33,014 bases of DNA. Origin: Clostridia bacterium. Its GTDB lineage: Bacteria > Bacillota > Clostridia > Christensenellales > UBA3700. Under the pieces are notes generated by a model. The model did not search any database. It saw only the letters and a program-made list of their open reading frames with translations, and was not told the origin of the DNA. A program made the position numbers and the translations under genes. Within the stretch, counting starts at the first letter, position 1; every line of letters begins with the position of its first letter. Location of the stretch: positions 1 through 33,014 of the forward strand of contig JAIDUV010000040.1 of the NCBI GenBank assembly GCA_029060025.1, given 5' to 3'. Of the stretch, positions 23,771-30,819 are shown in pieces.

Positions 23771-23821
23771 ATGCAAGTAGTCACTTGCATTTATTGTAAC
23801 AGCAAAAAAACGTATTGTCAA
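23771..23821 (-). promoter_or_regulatory. tetR-ilvB promoter and TetR operator
   Basis: Minus strand TTGACA (23816-23821), 17-base spacer, TACAAT (23793-23798). The inverted repeat ATGCAAGT-AGTC-ACTTGCAT (23771-23790) covers the expected start near 23786. Arms of eight bases with a four-base centre are typical of TetR operators. Confidence 0.85.
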
Positions 23822-23841
23822 TAGAAAATTTCATAAATTAT

Positions 23842-23868
23842 AAAAAAGCCAACCTATCACGGTTGACT
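23842..23868 (+). terminator. Hairpin between tetR and the fumarase genes
   Basis: AGCCAACC-TATCAC-GGTTGACT (stem 23847-23854 with 23861-23868). In minus-strand RNA the one mismatch is a G-U pair and TTTTT follows toward lower coordinates, but genes on that side start from the tetR promoter below it, so it would stop minus-strand transcripts arriving from above (the fumarase operon). In plus-strand RNA CTTTTTG follows. The direction is therefore ambiguous, although minus-strand use after the fumarase beta gene fits the context best. Confidence 0.6.
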
Positions 23869-23918
23869 TTTTGTTTTATAATTCTTAATTTGCTACACCC
23901 GAGGTGACATTAGAAATA

Positions 23919-23971
23919 GTTGAGATTTCTCGACTTCGCTCTAAATGACACATATGCGAGCGTCAATGACA
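23919..23971. repeat. Dispersed intergenic repeat, copy 3
   Basis: GTTGAGATTTCTCGACTTCG, AAATGACA, then GCGAGCGTCAATGACA, the most compact of the three copies. It lies 12 bases beyond the end of the fumarase beta gene. Confidence 0.6.
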
Positions 23972-23983
23972 TCAAAATCTCTT

Positions 23984-24505
23984 TCAATAAATTGAATTAC
24001 CCTTACCGTCGATTGCAACTACCACAGGAAAGTCTTTGACGGTAATTCTGCGTACGGCTTCCGTGCCAAGGTCTTCAAAATAAAGAACTTCCGCTTTTTG
24101 TATACACTTGCTGTAGATCGCGCCCGCGCCGCCGATTGCGGCAAAGTATACGCAACCGTTGCGCTTAAACGCCTCGATACTTGCCTCGTCGCGCTTACCT
24201 TTGCCTATCTGCGCCGCCAAACCATTGTCTAGCATAAACGGCGTATACTTGTCCATTCTGCAAGACGTCGTAGGTCCTGCGCTGCCCAAGACTTCGCCGT
24301 TTCGCGCAGGGCAAGGTCCCATAAAGTATATCGTCTCGCCTGCATAATCAAAGGCCTGATTGCCGTCCAAAATGCTTTGATACAGTCTCTTATGACCTGC
24401 GTCTCTGAATACGAGCATATCTCCGTCAAGTCTGACCATATCGCCTACTTTCAAATCTTTCATTGCCTCTTTGCTCAAAGGCAAACTCAACTTAATCACT
24501 GACAT
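23984..24505 (-). CDS. Class I fumarase (or tartrate dehydratase) beta subunit
   Basis: A 173-residue protein matching the C-terminal domain of class I fumarases: IYFMGPCPARNGEVLGSAGPTTSCRMD holds the substrate-binding and catalytic loop, and GGAGAIYSKCIQ the conserved helix start. With the alpha subunit it would hydrate fumarate to malate using a [4Fe-4S] cluster. AGGAGG precedes the ATG at 24505, which overlaps the alpha gene by 14 bases. Tartrate dehydratases share the same architecture, so the substrate is assigned from general anaerobe metabolism only. Confidence 0.92.
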   Translation of the reverse strand: MSVIKLSLPLSKEAMKDLKVGDMVRLDGDMLVFRDAGHKRLYQSILDGNQAFDYAGETIYFMGPCPARNGEVLGSAGPTTSCRMDKYTPFMLDNGLAAQIGKGKRDEASIEAFKRNGCVYFAAIGGAGAIYSKCIQKAEVLYFEDLGTEAVRRITVKDFPVVVAIDGKGNSIY

Positions 24506-25358
24506 AACTTCCCTCCTTTGCTCCCTCTATGACAAATTCGCCAGAGCGCGAACAGTGACAAAGCACATTGATAGCCACCGGCAAAGAAGATATATGCGTG
24601 GGATAACTCTCTATGAATACTCCCAGCGCGCTTGTCTTGCCGCCAAAGCCTTGCGCGCCGATTCCCAACTCATTGATCTTGGCAAGCAATTCTTTCTCCA
24701 ACTCGTCAAGGTGAGGTATGGGATTGGCACTTCCTATCTTGCGGAAAAGCGCGTGCTTGGACATAATGCAGGCTTTCTCAAGCGTACCTCCCAAGCCGAC
24801 GCCGAGTATAACAGGCGGACAGGGGTTGCTTCCTGCGACCTTTGCCGTCTCTACGATAAGTCTCTTTGCCTCCTCCAGTCCTTGCGCAGGATTGAGAAGA
24901 TATACCTTGGACATATTCTCGCTGCCAAAGCCCTTGAGCATAACTTGAACTTTGACGTCAGCCCCCTCGACAAAACTCGTATGTACGACCGACGGAGTAT
25001 TTGTCTTGGTATTTATGCGAGTGACTGGGTCAAGCACTGACTTGCGCAGCGTAACGTACGCTTCTTCGACAGCGTCGTCTATTGCTTCTTGCAACAACTT
25101 GCCTGTGAGTATCACTTCTCTGCCTATCTCAAGAAATACCACTACCATTCCGGTGTCCTGGCATACCGGTCTGTGCTCTGCAATGGCAAGGTCAATGTTT
25201 TCATTCATTACTTTGAGAGCAAACTTTGCAGTTGGGTTTTGCTCGATTTCATAAGCGCGCTTGAGCGCGATTTGACAACTAGGCTCGACTTCGCAGGATA
25301 TTTTGTCTATCGTCTGCTTGATTTTTTGCGCTATTATTTGAGTATCTAACTTATACAT
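24492..25358 (-). CDS. Class I fumarase (or tartrate dehydratase) alpha subunit
   Basis: A 288-residue subunit from the ATG at 25358, five bases after GAGG; an in-frame GTG two codons upstream lies in the ribosome binding site and is rejected. The cluster-binding cysteines are in PVCQDTGMVV, GSNPCPPVILGVGLGG and LEKACIMSKHAL, the standard pattern for the [4Fe-4S] hydro-lyases. Expected to form a heterodimer or heterotetramer with the overlapping beta subunit. Transcribed from a promoter that shares a palindromic -35 region with divergent walJ. Confidence 0.93.
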   Translation of the reverse strand: MYKLDTQIIAQKIKQTIDKISCEVEPSCQIALKRAYEIEQNPTAKFALKVMNENIDLAIAEHRPVCQDTGMVVVFLEIGREVILTGKLLQEAIDDAVEEAYVTLRKSVLDPVTRINTKTNTPSVVHTSFVEGADVKVQVMLKGFGSENMSKVYLLNPAQGLEEAKRLIVETAKVAGSNPCPPVILGVGLGGTLEKACIMSKHALFRKIGSANPIPHLDELEKELLAKINELGIGAQGFGGKTSALGVFIESYPTHISSLPVAINVLCHCSRSGEFVIEGAKEGSYVSD

Positions 25359-25376
25359 ATACACCTCTTTGCGTAT

Positions 25377-25423
25377 ATTTTACCATAATATCATTTGTAT
25401 ATACAATAAATTTATGTTAAAAT
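25377..25423. promoter_or_regulatory. Back-to-back promoters of the fumarase operon and walJ
   Basis: The palindrome TTGTATATACAA (25395-25406) supplies both -35 elements: plus strand TTGTAT (25395-25400), 17 bases, TGT-TAAAAT (-10 at 25418-25423); minus strand TTGTAT (25401-25406), 18 bases, TGG-TAAAAT (-10 at 25377-25382). Both have an extended -10. Confidence 0.65.
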
Positions 25424-25430
25424 ATTTTGT

Positions 25431-26207
25431 ATGGAGTTTTGTAATCTTGCAAGCGGAAGCCGCGGAAATTGCAGCGTAATATCCACAAACCGCGTCAATA
25501 TTATGATTGACGACGGATTGAATTTCCGTACGCTTGCAGAAAGAGCAAGGCTGGCAAATATCGACCTGTCCAAAATCGACGCGGTGCTAATCACGCACGA
25601 GCACTCCGACCACGTCAAGGGCATTGCAAGTTTTTGCAAAAAATATTCAGTGCCTGTATATTGCCACAGCGAGAGCAAAGAATTTGTCGATCCGATGATA
25701 TATCCGTATATTGTCGATAGGGATATGGACGCGTCTTTTGAACTTGGAGACTTGACTGTGACACCGTTTCGCCTGCCCCACGATTCCAACTATAATCTCG
25801 GGTACAGAATATCTCAAGGCAAAAGCGCGATTTCAATCGCAACCGACTTGGGATTTGTCAGCGAAAGTACGTTGGAGAAACTGACTGGGAGTGACTTGGT
25901 AATATTGGAATCCAATCACGATCTTGATATGTTGAGAGAAGGCGCATATCCCTTTATGCTCAAACAACGCATACTCGGCAAAAACGGACATCTATCCAAC
26001 GACGATTGCGCAAGCGCCATCTTGGAACTTGCAAGGCGCGGAACAAAAAAATTTATACTGGCACACCTATCGCAAGACAACAATACCCCGGAAGTCGCAT
26101 TTGACTGCGCGGCAAAAAATCTCGAACAAAACTATTTCATTGAAGGTCAAGACGTCTTCGTAGATATAGCAAATCAATATAAATCGACTCGCAAATTTAA
26201 TATATGA
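25431..26207 (+). CDS. walJ: Metallo-beta-lactamase-fold hydrolase WalJ (YycJ)
   Basis: A 258-residue MBL-fold protein starting MEFCNLASGSRGNCSVISTN, the characteristic WalJ/VicX N-terminus, with the metal-binding motif THEHSDHVKG near residue 60, a later DLGFVSE and LESNHD, and HLSQDNNTPEVA near the C-terminus. In B. subtilis the protein is linked to the WalRK cell-wall regulon and to mutation avoidance; here no walRK genes are adjacent. The ATG has no ribosome binding site and lies seven bases after the -10, so the mRNA may be leaderless or have a one-base leader. The next gene begins seven bases after the stop. Confidence 0.9.
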   Translation: MEFCNLASGSRGNCSVISTNRVNIMIDDGLNFRTLAERARLANIDLSKIDAVLITHEHSDHVKGIASFCKKYSVPVYCHSESKEFVDPMIYPYIVDRDMDASFELGDLTVTPFRLPHDSNYNLGYRISQGKSAISIATDLGFVSESTLEKLTGSDLVILESNHDLDMLREGAYPFMLKQRILGKNGHLSNDDCASAILELARRGTKKFILAHLSQDNNTPEVAFDCAAKNLEQNYFIEGQDVFVDIANQYKSTRKFNI

Positions 26208-26213
26208 GGAATT

Positions 26214-27470
26214 ATGGCAAAAAATAAACAGACTTTGGATAACGCTAATGAAAAAAAAGGCTTTTTGAAATCTTTTAAAAAGTCTACTCCAAAACTTGAG
26301 TTTTACGACGCAAGCGCGATGTTTATAGCGCAGTTTATCTTGCAATATATGCTTCAACTCGTGATGATGATACTTGCCGGAAGCATACTGGCGTATAAGT
26401 TGGGCGTTGATATGACCACTCAAGCAGGCTCTGACGCCGTGCAAAACGCTTTCAGCGCATTCACTGCGTCAACAGGCGGAATTATCCTAGTCACTTTGCT
26501 CAACGAATCTACGATGTTGCTATCCCCTCTGTGTTATTGGAAAATCAAGTCTTTCAACGTATTCAAAGGCGTAGGCTTTAAGAGAAAAGTAAACGGCGGA
26601 CAAATCGCATTAACTCTGCCTACTGCAATTGGATTGCTTGCAGGCTTTATGCCTATCGCAAGTATATTCGTATATCTCGTCAACCTGACAGGATATCATT
26701 ATTCGGGCGCCAATATCGTCGTTGACAGTTTTGGCAAACTCGTATTGTTTTTGATATTCGTTGCCGCAATACCCGCCGTATGCGAAGAGATATTGCACAG
26801 AGGCATTATCGCAAGAGGCGGAAGCCGTATTTCGATTTTTGCGGGAATAATGTTGAGTTCCACGATATTTGCATTTATGCACGGCTCGCCAATGCAACTT
26901 GTGCACCAATTCTTCGTAGGCGTGGTCTGCTGTCTTGCATACTATATGACAGGCAGTATCTGGATAAGCGCGCTAATTCACTTCTTCAACAACGCAATAA
27001 CCTTAATCAGCGGTTACGTAATTTATCTCATTACAGGCTCGACGGATTTGGCTATACCTTGGTGGGGTATGCTGATACTTTGCGTATGCGGTCTTGCTAT
27101 ACTGGTAGGCAGTCTTATTGCGCTGTATAAAATCAGTTACGTCAAGCGTCAAAAAGAGGACAACGAGATGGATATAGAGCCCGAACAAGAAGTCGTATAT
27201 ACCGGCAAAAAACGCTTTATCAAGACTTTCAACAATAAATTGGCGTACCTCTTCAAATCTCCAGAGCAAGCAATTGAAGAAAAAAGACAAAAACAAGATC
27301 TTGAAGAACAACTCAAAGACTACAGTCCAGAAAAGAAAGAAGTCTACGCTTCTCTGCGCCAGGACGACGACGTTCAACTCAAAAAGAAAAACAGCCGCGG
27401 CATAATCTTTGCGCTTGTCGTCGTATTGGTGATCTGGATAATCAATACTATCGGAGGCTATACGTCGTGA
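26214..27470 (+). CDS. CPBP-family intramembrane protease (CAAX-type)
   Basis: A 418-residue multi-pass membrane protein. The protease core shows the three family motifs: EEILHRG (Glu191-Glu192, Arg196), FAFMH (His223) and HFFNN (His256, Asn259-260), the catalytic glutamates and histidines of ABI/CPBP enzymes. About eight membrane helices are followed by a charged cytoplasmic stretch of about 100 residues (310-400), and a final hydrophobic helix (GIIFALVVVLVIWIINTI), an unusual C-terminal extension for this family. GAGG lies four bases before the ATG at 26214. Its stop overlaps rlmH (GTGA). The substrate is unknown; relatives act in prenyl-protein processing or bacteriocin self-immunity. Confidence 0.9.
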   Translation: MAKNKQTLDNANEKKGFLKSFKKSTPKLEFYDASAMFIAQFILQYMLQLVMMILAGSILAYKLGVDMTTQAGSDAVQNAFSAFTASTGGIILVTLLNESTMLLSPLCYWKIKSFNVFKGVGFKRKVNGGQIALTLPTAIGLLAGFMPIASIFVYLVNLTGYHYSGANIVVDSFGKLVLFLIFVAAIPAVCEEILHRGIIARGGSRISIFAGIMLSSTIFAFMHGSPMQLVHQFFVGVVCCLAYYMTGSIWISALIHFFNNAITLISGYVIYLITGSTDLAIPWWGMLILCVCGLAILVGSLIALYKISYVKRQKEDNEMDIEPEQEVVYTGKKRFIKTFNNKLAYLFKSPEQAIEEKRQKQDLEEQLKDYSPEKKEVYASLRQDDDVQLKKKNSRGIIFALVVVLVIWIINTIGGYTS

Positions 27471-27937
27471 ACGTAAGAATAGTATGCGTAGGAAAATTAA
27501 AGGAAAAATATCTCAAAGACGGCATTGAAGAATACGCCAAAAGATTGTCGAGATTTTGCAAATTTGAGATCGTCGAAGTGAGCGAAGAACTATGCTCCGA
27601 CACGTCGCAAAAGAATATCTTAAGCGTTAAAAACGCCGAAGGCGAAAGAATAATATCAAAACTCAAAGGCTACTCTATCGCGCTTGACCTCAAAGGCAAA
27701 ATGCTGACAAGCGAAGAGTTGAGCGCAAAGGTGTCGGGACTTAAACAAAACGGAGTCTCAAACCTCACTTTTGTAATAGGCGGCTCTTACGGTCTTTCAC
27801 CTCAAGTATTAGACAAATGCGACTTCTCGCTGTGCTTCGGCGCAATCACCTATCCCCATCAACTTATAAGACTTGTACTCACCGAACAAATTTACCGCGC
27901 CTTTATGATAGAAGAAGGTAGCGCTTATCATAAATAA
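27467..27937 (+). CDS. rlmH: 23S rRNA (pseudouridine1915-N3)-methyltransferase RlmH
   Basis: SPOUT-class methyltransferase that modifies helix 69 of 23S rRNA. The 156-residue product is the normal length and begins MNVRIVCVGKLKEKYLKDGI, with the knot region LTFVIGGSYGLSPQVL and the C-terminal SAM-binding LCFGAITYPHQLIRLVLTEQIYRA. It starts at GTG (27467), nine bases after GGAGG, overlapping the CPBP stop codon by four bases. The pairing of walJ and rlmH in one neighbourhood is common in Firmicutes. Confidence 0.96.
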   Translation: MNVRIVCVGKLKEKYLKDGIEEYAKRLSRFCKFEIVEVSEELCSDTSQKNILSVKNAEGERIISKLKGYSIALDLKGKMLTSEELSAKVSGLKQNGVSNLTFVIGGSYGLSPQVLDKCDFSLCFGAITYPHQLIRLVLTEQIYRAFMIEEGSAYHK

Positions 27938-28020
27938 TCTGCTGCAAATCTCCCAAACATTTATATAAATCTATAGTCAGTTGATTATGTTAAAAACGTC
28001 TAGTTGCTAACAAATTTACT

Positions 28021-28119
28021 TTATTGCAACCGCAGGTTGCGTATTTTCAAGCCCTAGTTTGTAGATTCCGACTTGATTTTATGATATATTTATATTGATA
28101 AAGATATAGGGAGGAAAAT
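28021..28119 (+). promoter_or_regulatory. Duplicated promoter region, first copy, before HTH membrane gene 1
   Basis: Contains the inverted repeat GCAACC-GCA-GGTTGC (28026-28040) followed by GTATTTTCAA, then TTTGTAGATT at the -35 position and an extended -10, TGATATATT. The same order of elements precedes the second paralogue. Confidence 0.6.
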
Positions 28120-28839
28120 ATGACATTCAATAACAAACTAATCAAATTAAGAAAAGCAAACGCATTGTCGCAAGAAGAACTTGCAGAAAAACTCAACGTG
28201 TCTCGACAAGCCGTATCTAAATGGGAATTAGGCGACGTCACACCTGATAGTGACAAGATTATTGCCTTGAGCAACTTATTCGGCGTGACAACGGATTATT
28301 TACTCAAGGACGAACTTGAAAATCCCTCAACTACGATAATAATGCGCAGTGACCCGCACAAAAATATTTTGATTAGCAAAGTTTTGAAGTTCCTTTCCAC
28401 TTTCTTTTACGCTATTGGATTGCTTATTGCTTGGACAATTTGGGCAAACGCAAGCGGTGGATATGCTTTTGACGGACAATATTATAACGGTCCAGATCAT
28501 CTGGGAGCAGTTGCTATATTCGTGGGAATACTAATTCAAAGCGTAGGTTTTGCTTGCTATTATTTTGCCAACAAATTTCACAAATCACGCTTGTCTTTGG
28601 GACAAATATACTTAAACTTCCTGTTTTTACACTATATGCCTTTGTGCGGGGTTTTCAGTTTTTGCGTTTTTTGCGCCCCTACTCCGTATCCGTATATGCC
28701 TACGCTTTCTGACTCTGACAGTATGACAATTTTATGGGGAATAATAATTCATATCGTATTTATAGGAATAGTGGGATTGGCATTTTTCTGTAAATATAAA
28801 AAACAAAAGAAAGCACAACTCGCGCAAAAACAAGATTAA
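28120..28839 (+). CDS. HTH-domain membrane protein, first paralogue
   Basis: A 239-residue protein. Residues 1-62 are an XRE-type helix-turn-helix (LRKANALSQEELAEKLNVSR, then QAVSKWELGDVTPDSDKIIA). Residues 85-230 contain four predicted membrane helices, around FFYAIGLLIAWTIWA, AIFVGILIQSVGFACYYFA, FLFLHYMPLCGVFSFCVF and IIIHIVFIGIVGLAFF, ending in a lysine-rich tail. Membrane-tethered XRE proteins of this shape are common in Clostridia and their signals are mostly unknown. GGGAGG lies before the ATG. It is a paralogue of the next gene, with the same architecture and a matching promoter, so the pair arose by tandem duplication. Confidence 0.85.
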   Translation: MTFNNKLIKLRKANALSQEELAEKLNVSRQAVSKWELGDVTPDSDKIIALSNLFGVTTDYLLKDELENPSTTIIMRSDPHKNILISKVLKFLSTFFYAIGLLIAWTIWANASGGYAFDGQYYNGPDHLGAVAIFVGILIQSVGFACYYFANKFHKSRLSLGQIYLNFLFLHYMPLCGVFSFCVFCAPTPYPYMPTLSDSDSMTILWGIIIHIVFIGIVGLAFFCKYKKQKKAQLAQKQD

Positions 28840-28865
28840 CAAAGATTCTTATATACCATCCTAAA

Positions 28866-28905
28866 CTAAAATGAGTGTATCACGAGTTAGGTACGCTCCT
28901 TTTAG
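28866..28905 (+). terminator. Imperfect hairpin between the two HTH membrane genes
   Basis: CTAAAATGAGTGTA pairs with TACGCTCCTTTTAG at 12 of 14 positions, loop of 12. It probably ends the first gene's transcript; there is only a short T-tract. Confidence 0.45.
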
Positions 28906-28915
28906 CATTAAAGAA

Positions 28916-29014
28916 CGTATTGCAACTGTAAGTTGCGTATTTTCAATGCTGACTTTGTAGATTGCAACTGCCTTTTATGGTATAGTTATATTAGATAGAA
29001 TTTAGGAGGGAATT
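28916..29014 (+). promoter_or_regulatory. Duplicated promoter region, second copy, before HTH membrane gene 2
   Basis: Inverted repeat GCAACT-GTA-AGTTGC (28922-28936) followed by GTATTTTCAA, TTTGTAGATT, and extended -10 TGGTATAGT. Relative to the first copy the stem differs at both members of a pair (C-G to T-A), preserving the symmetry. Confidence 0.6.
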
Positions 29015-29701
29015 ATGACTTTCAACGAAAAACTTACCAGATTGAGAAAAACAAGCGGAATGTCGCAAGAAGAACTCGCGGAAAAAGTCGACGTATCTCG
29101 TCAAGCCATATCTAAGTGGGAGTTGGGCGACTCTATCCCCGACACAGACAAAATCATTGCGTTGAGCAAAATATTCAACGTAACGACGGACTATTTGCTA
29201 TTAGAAGAATTAGAAACTCCCAACGCTACGGTAATTATGTGCGAAAAACCTGATAAAAATATATTCGCAAGCAAGTTGTTGCAATTCTTCTCCACTTTTT
29301 TTTACGCAATAGGTCTAATCATTTCTTGGATAATTTGGTTGAACGAATACGAAAATCCATATTATAACTATCCTAGACCCACTATAGGCATAATGAGCAT
29401 ATTCGTAGGAATACTCGTGCAAAGCATAGGTATAGCGTGCTATTACGTTGCTAAAAAACTTCATAAATGTAAATTAAAATATAAACACATCTTTATAAAC
29501 ACAGCATTATGGACTTTTATACCTATAGCGGCATTTTATAATCTCTGCGGCGAAACTGTATTTGCGCCATATCCCTACCAAGGTTTATATTATACGTTAT
29601 TAGGATGGCTATGCTACTTTATAGCAATAGGAGTAGAAGCAATAATAATGTTGATAATTTATAAAAAACGCAAGAAAAAATTAGAAACAGAAAACAAATA
29701 G
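29015..29701 (+). CDS. HTH-domain membrane protein, second paralogue
   Basis: A 228-residue protein with the same design as its upstream neighbour: XRE helix-turn-helix (LRKTSGMSQEELAEKVDVSR, then QAISKWELGDSIPDTDKIIA), linker, and four predicted membrane helices around FFYAIGLIISWIIW, MSIFVGILVQSIGIACYYV, IFINTALWTFIPIAAFY and LGWLCYFIAIGVEAIIMLIIY, then a basic tail. The HTH is far more conserved between the two copies than the membrane part, so they probably bind the same DNA but sense different cues (inference). GGAGG lies six bases before the ATG. Confidence 0.85.
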   Translation: MTFNEKLTRLRKTSGMSQEELAEKVDVSRQAISKWELGDSIPDTDKIIALSKIFNVTTDYLLLEELETPNATVIMCEKPDKNIFASKLLQFFSTFFYAIGLIISWIIWLNEYENPYYNYPRPTIGIMSIFVGILVQSIGIACYYVAKKLHKCKLKYKHIFINTALWTFIPIAAFYNLCGETVFAPYPYQGLYYTLLGWLCYFIAIGVEAIIMLIIYKKRKKKLETENK

Positions 29702-29703
29702 CA

Positions 29704-29729
29704 AAACGCTCTCGAAATCGAGAGCGTTT
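29704..29729. terminator. Bidirectional terminator
   Basis: Perfect 11-base stem AAACGCTCTCG/CGAGAGCGTTT with loop AAAT, between convergent genes. TCTTTAT follows on the plus strand and a TTTTGC run on the minus strand. Confidence 0.85.
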
Positions 29730-29743
29730 CTTTATACAATAAA

Positions 29744-30277
29744 TCAAAGACTTTCGCCAAGAGAATAGGCTTGTCGAAGTTCTTCCCTGCCGTCTATTGC
29801 GCATTTCTCGTTTACGCCGCCGACAAGTATTTTTCCCTTGTCTTCAAAGTGAAAGTAATCAACAATAAGTTCGTATTGTCTGACGATTGCGTCAAATACG
29901 CAAGGCTTTGACGAGCCTGCGACCAGCAGTAACGCAGTGCTTTTGATCTTGAAGTTTTTGCGCATAGGAGTGTGACAGCGGTCTATGATGTTTTTGAGTT
30001 GAGCGCTCACTCCGTAAAAATATACCGGAGAGGCAACGACAAGCATATCTGCGTTTGACATTTTTGCATAAATCTCCGTCATTCTATCCTTTTGAAAACA
30101 CTCGTTGCCCTCTCTTATAAAACAGGTATTGCAGCCTATGCACGCATTGATCTTATAATCGTTGACAGATACGATTTCCACGTTATGCTTAAGTCTTGCG
30201 CCGTCGGCAAAAGCATTTGCCAACATATCGGTATTACTGCCTTTTCTTGGACTGCCTGTCAAAATCAAAATATTCAT
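29744..30277 (-). CDS. Iron-sulfur flavoprotein of the NADPH-FMN reductase family
   Basis: A 177-residue flavodoxin-fold protein from the ATG at 30277, five bases after GAGG; an in-frame GTG two codons earlier lies in the ribosome binding site. The FMN phosphate loop is LTGSPRKGSNTDML, the isoalloxazine-binding segment VVASPVYFYGVSAQLKN, and a compact cysteine motif CIGCNTCFIREGNEC (C-x2-C-x2-C-x7-C) matches the [4Fe-4S] site of archaeal and clostridial iron-sulfur flavoproteins (Isf). Likely a small redox enzyme that accepts electrons from ferredoxin and acts on oxygen, peroxide or quinone-like substrates; the exact substrate is open. Confidence 0.88.
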   Translation of the reverse strand: MNILILTGSPRKGSNTDMLANAFADGARLKHNVEIVSVNDYKINACIGCNTCFIREGNECFQKDRMTEIYAKMSNADMLVVASPVYFYGVSAQLKNIIDRCHTPMRKNFKIKSTALLLVAGSSKPCVFDAIVRQYELIVDYFHFEDKGKILVGGVNEKCAIDGREELRQAYSLGESL

Positions 30278-30353
30278 AAACACCTCTCAATAATATATTA
30301 AATAAAAAGACCATTATGCAAACGCTGACGTCAGGAAAACAATCGGTCGTCAA

Positions 30354-30382
30354 ATAAAAATGCGACTGCAATATACAGTCGC
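30354..30382 (-). terminator. Intrinsic terminator of rpsT
   Basis: Minus strand GCGACTG-TATATTG-CAGTCGC followed by ATTTTTAT, about 20 bases after the rpsT stop. Confidence 0.85.
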
Positions 30383-30403
30383 GCTTTCTATCATTACTTT
30401 TGA

Positions 30404-30673
30404 TTACGCTTTTTTCAATGCGTCAAGTTGCTTAGAAAGTCTTGAAATCTTTCTGCTTGCAGCATTGGCGTGATAAATACCGTCGCTCTTGGCTCTATCA
30501 ATCAAAGAAATTGTCTCAACCAAAAGTTTTTCTGCCGTAGCCACGTCCTTGCTCTCAATTGCCGCCTCATACTTTTTGATAGCGTTGCGAACTCTGCTAC
30601 GCTTGGAAGTATTGATCTCGTTTTCTTTTTGAGCGATTATAACTCTCTTTTTCTGGGACTTAATATTTGGCAT
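30404..30673 (-). CDS. rpsT: 30S ribosomal protein S20
   Basis: An 89-residue, lysine-rich, all-helical protein beginning MPNIKSQKKRVIIAQKENEI, with the family pattern SRVRNAIKKYEAAI and the C-terminal GIYHANAASRKISRLSKQL that contacts 16S rRNA. Normal length. GGAGGGAG precedes the ATG. It is a single-gene transcript with its own promoter and terminator, divergent from gpr, the usual neighbour of rpsT in Clostridia and Bacilli. Confidence 0.96.
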   Translation of the reverse strand: MPNIKSQKKRVIIAQKENEINTSKRSRVRNAIKKYEAAIESKDVATAEKLLVETISLIDRAKSDGIYHANAASRKISRLSKQLDALKKA

Positions 30674-30706
30674 ACTCTCCCTCCGTTAACGTATTTTTAC
30701 TAACAT

Positions 30707-30735
30707 ATTCTAGCATAACAAAATAATTTATGCAA
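30707..30735 (-). promoter_or_regulatory. Promoter of rpsT
   Basis: Minus strand TTGCAT (30730-30735), 17-base spacer, TGC-TAGAAT (-10 at 30707-30712, extended). The -35 covers the ATG at 30730, which argues against that ATG as the start of gpr. Confidence 0.75.
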
Positions 30736-30819
30736 CAAAATTTAACATATATTTTTTTCTTTTTATCATTTGAAAGTCCTATTATTCTAACAATTGCCAC
30801 TTATGGCAATACTCTCGAT

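Noticed and set aside
30730-30819. N-terminal extension of gpr from the ATG at 30730
   Set aside because: The added 30 residues are hydrophobic and AT-rich, unlike Gpr, and the region holds the rpsT promoter.
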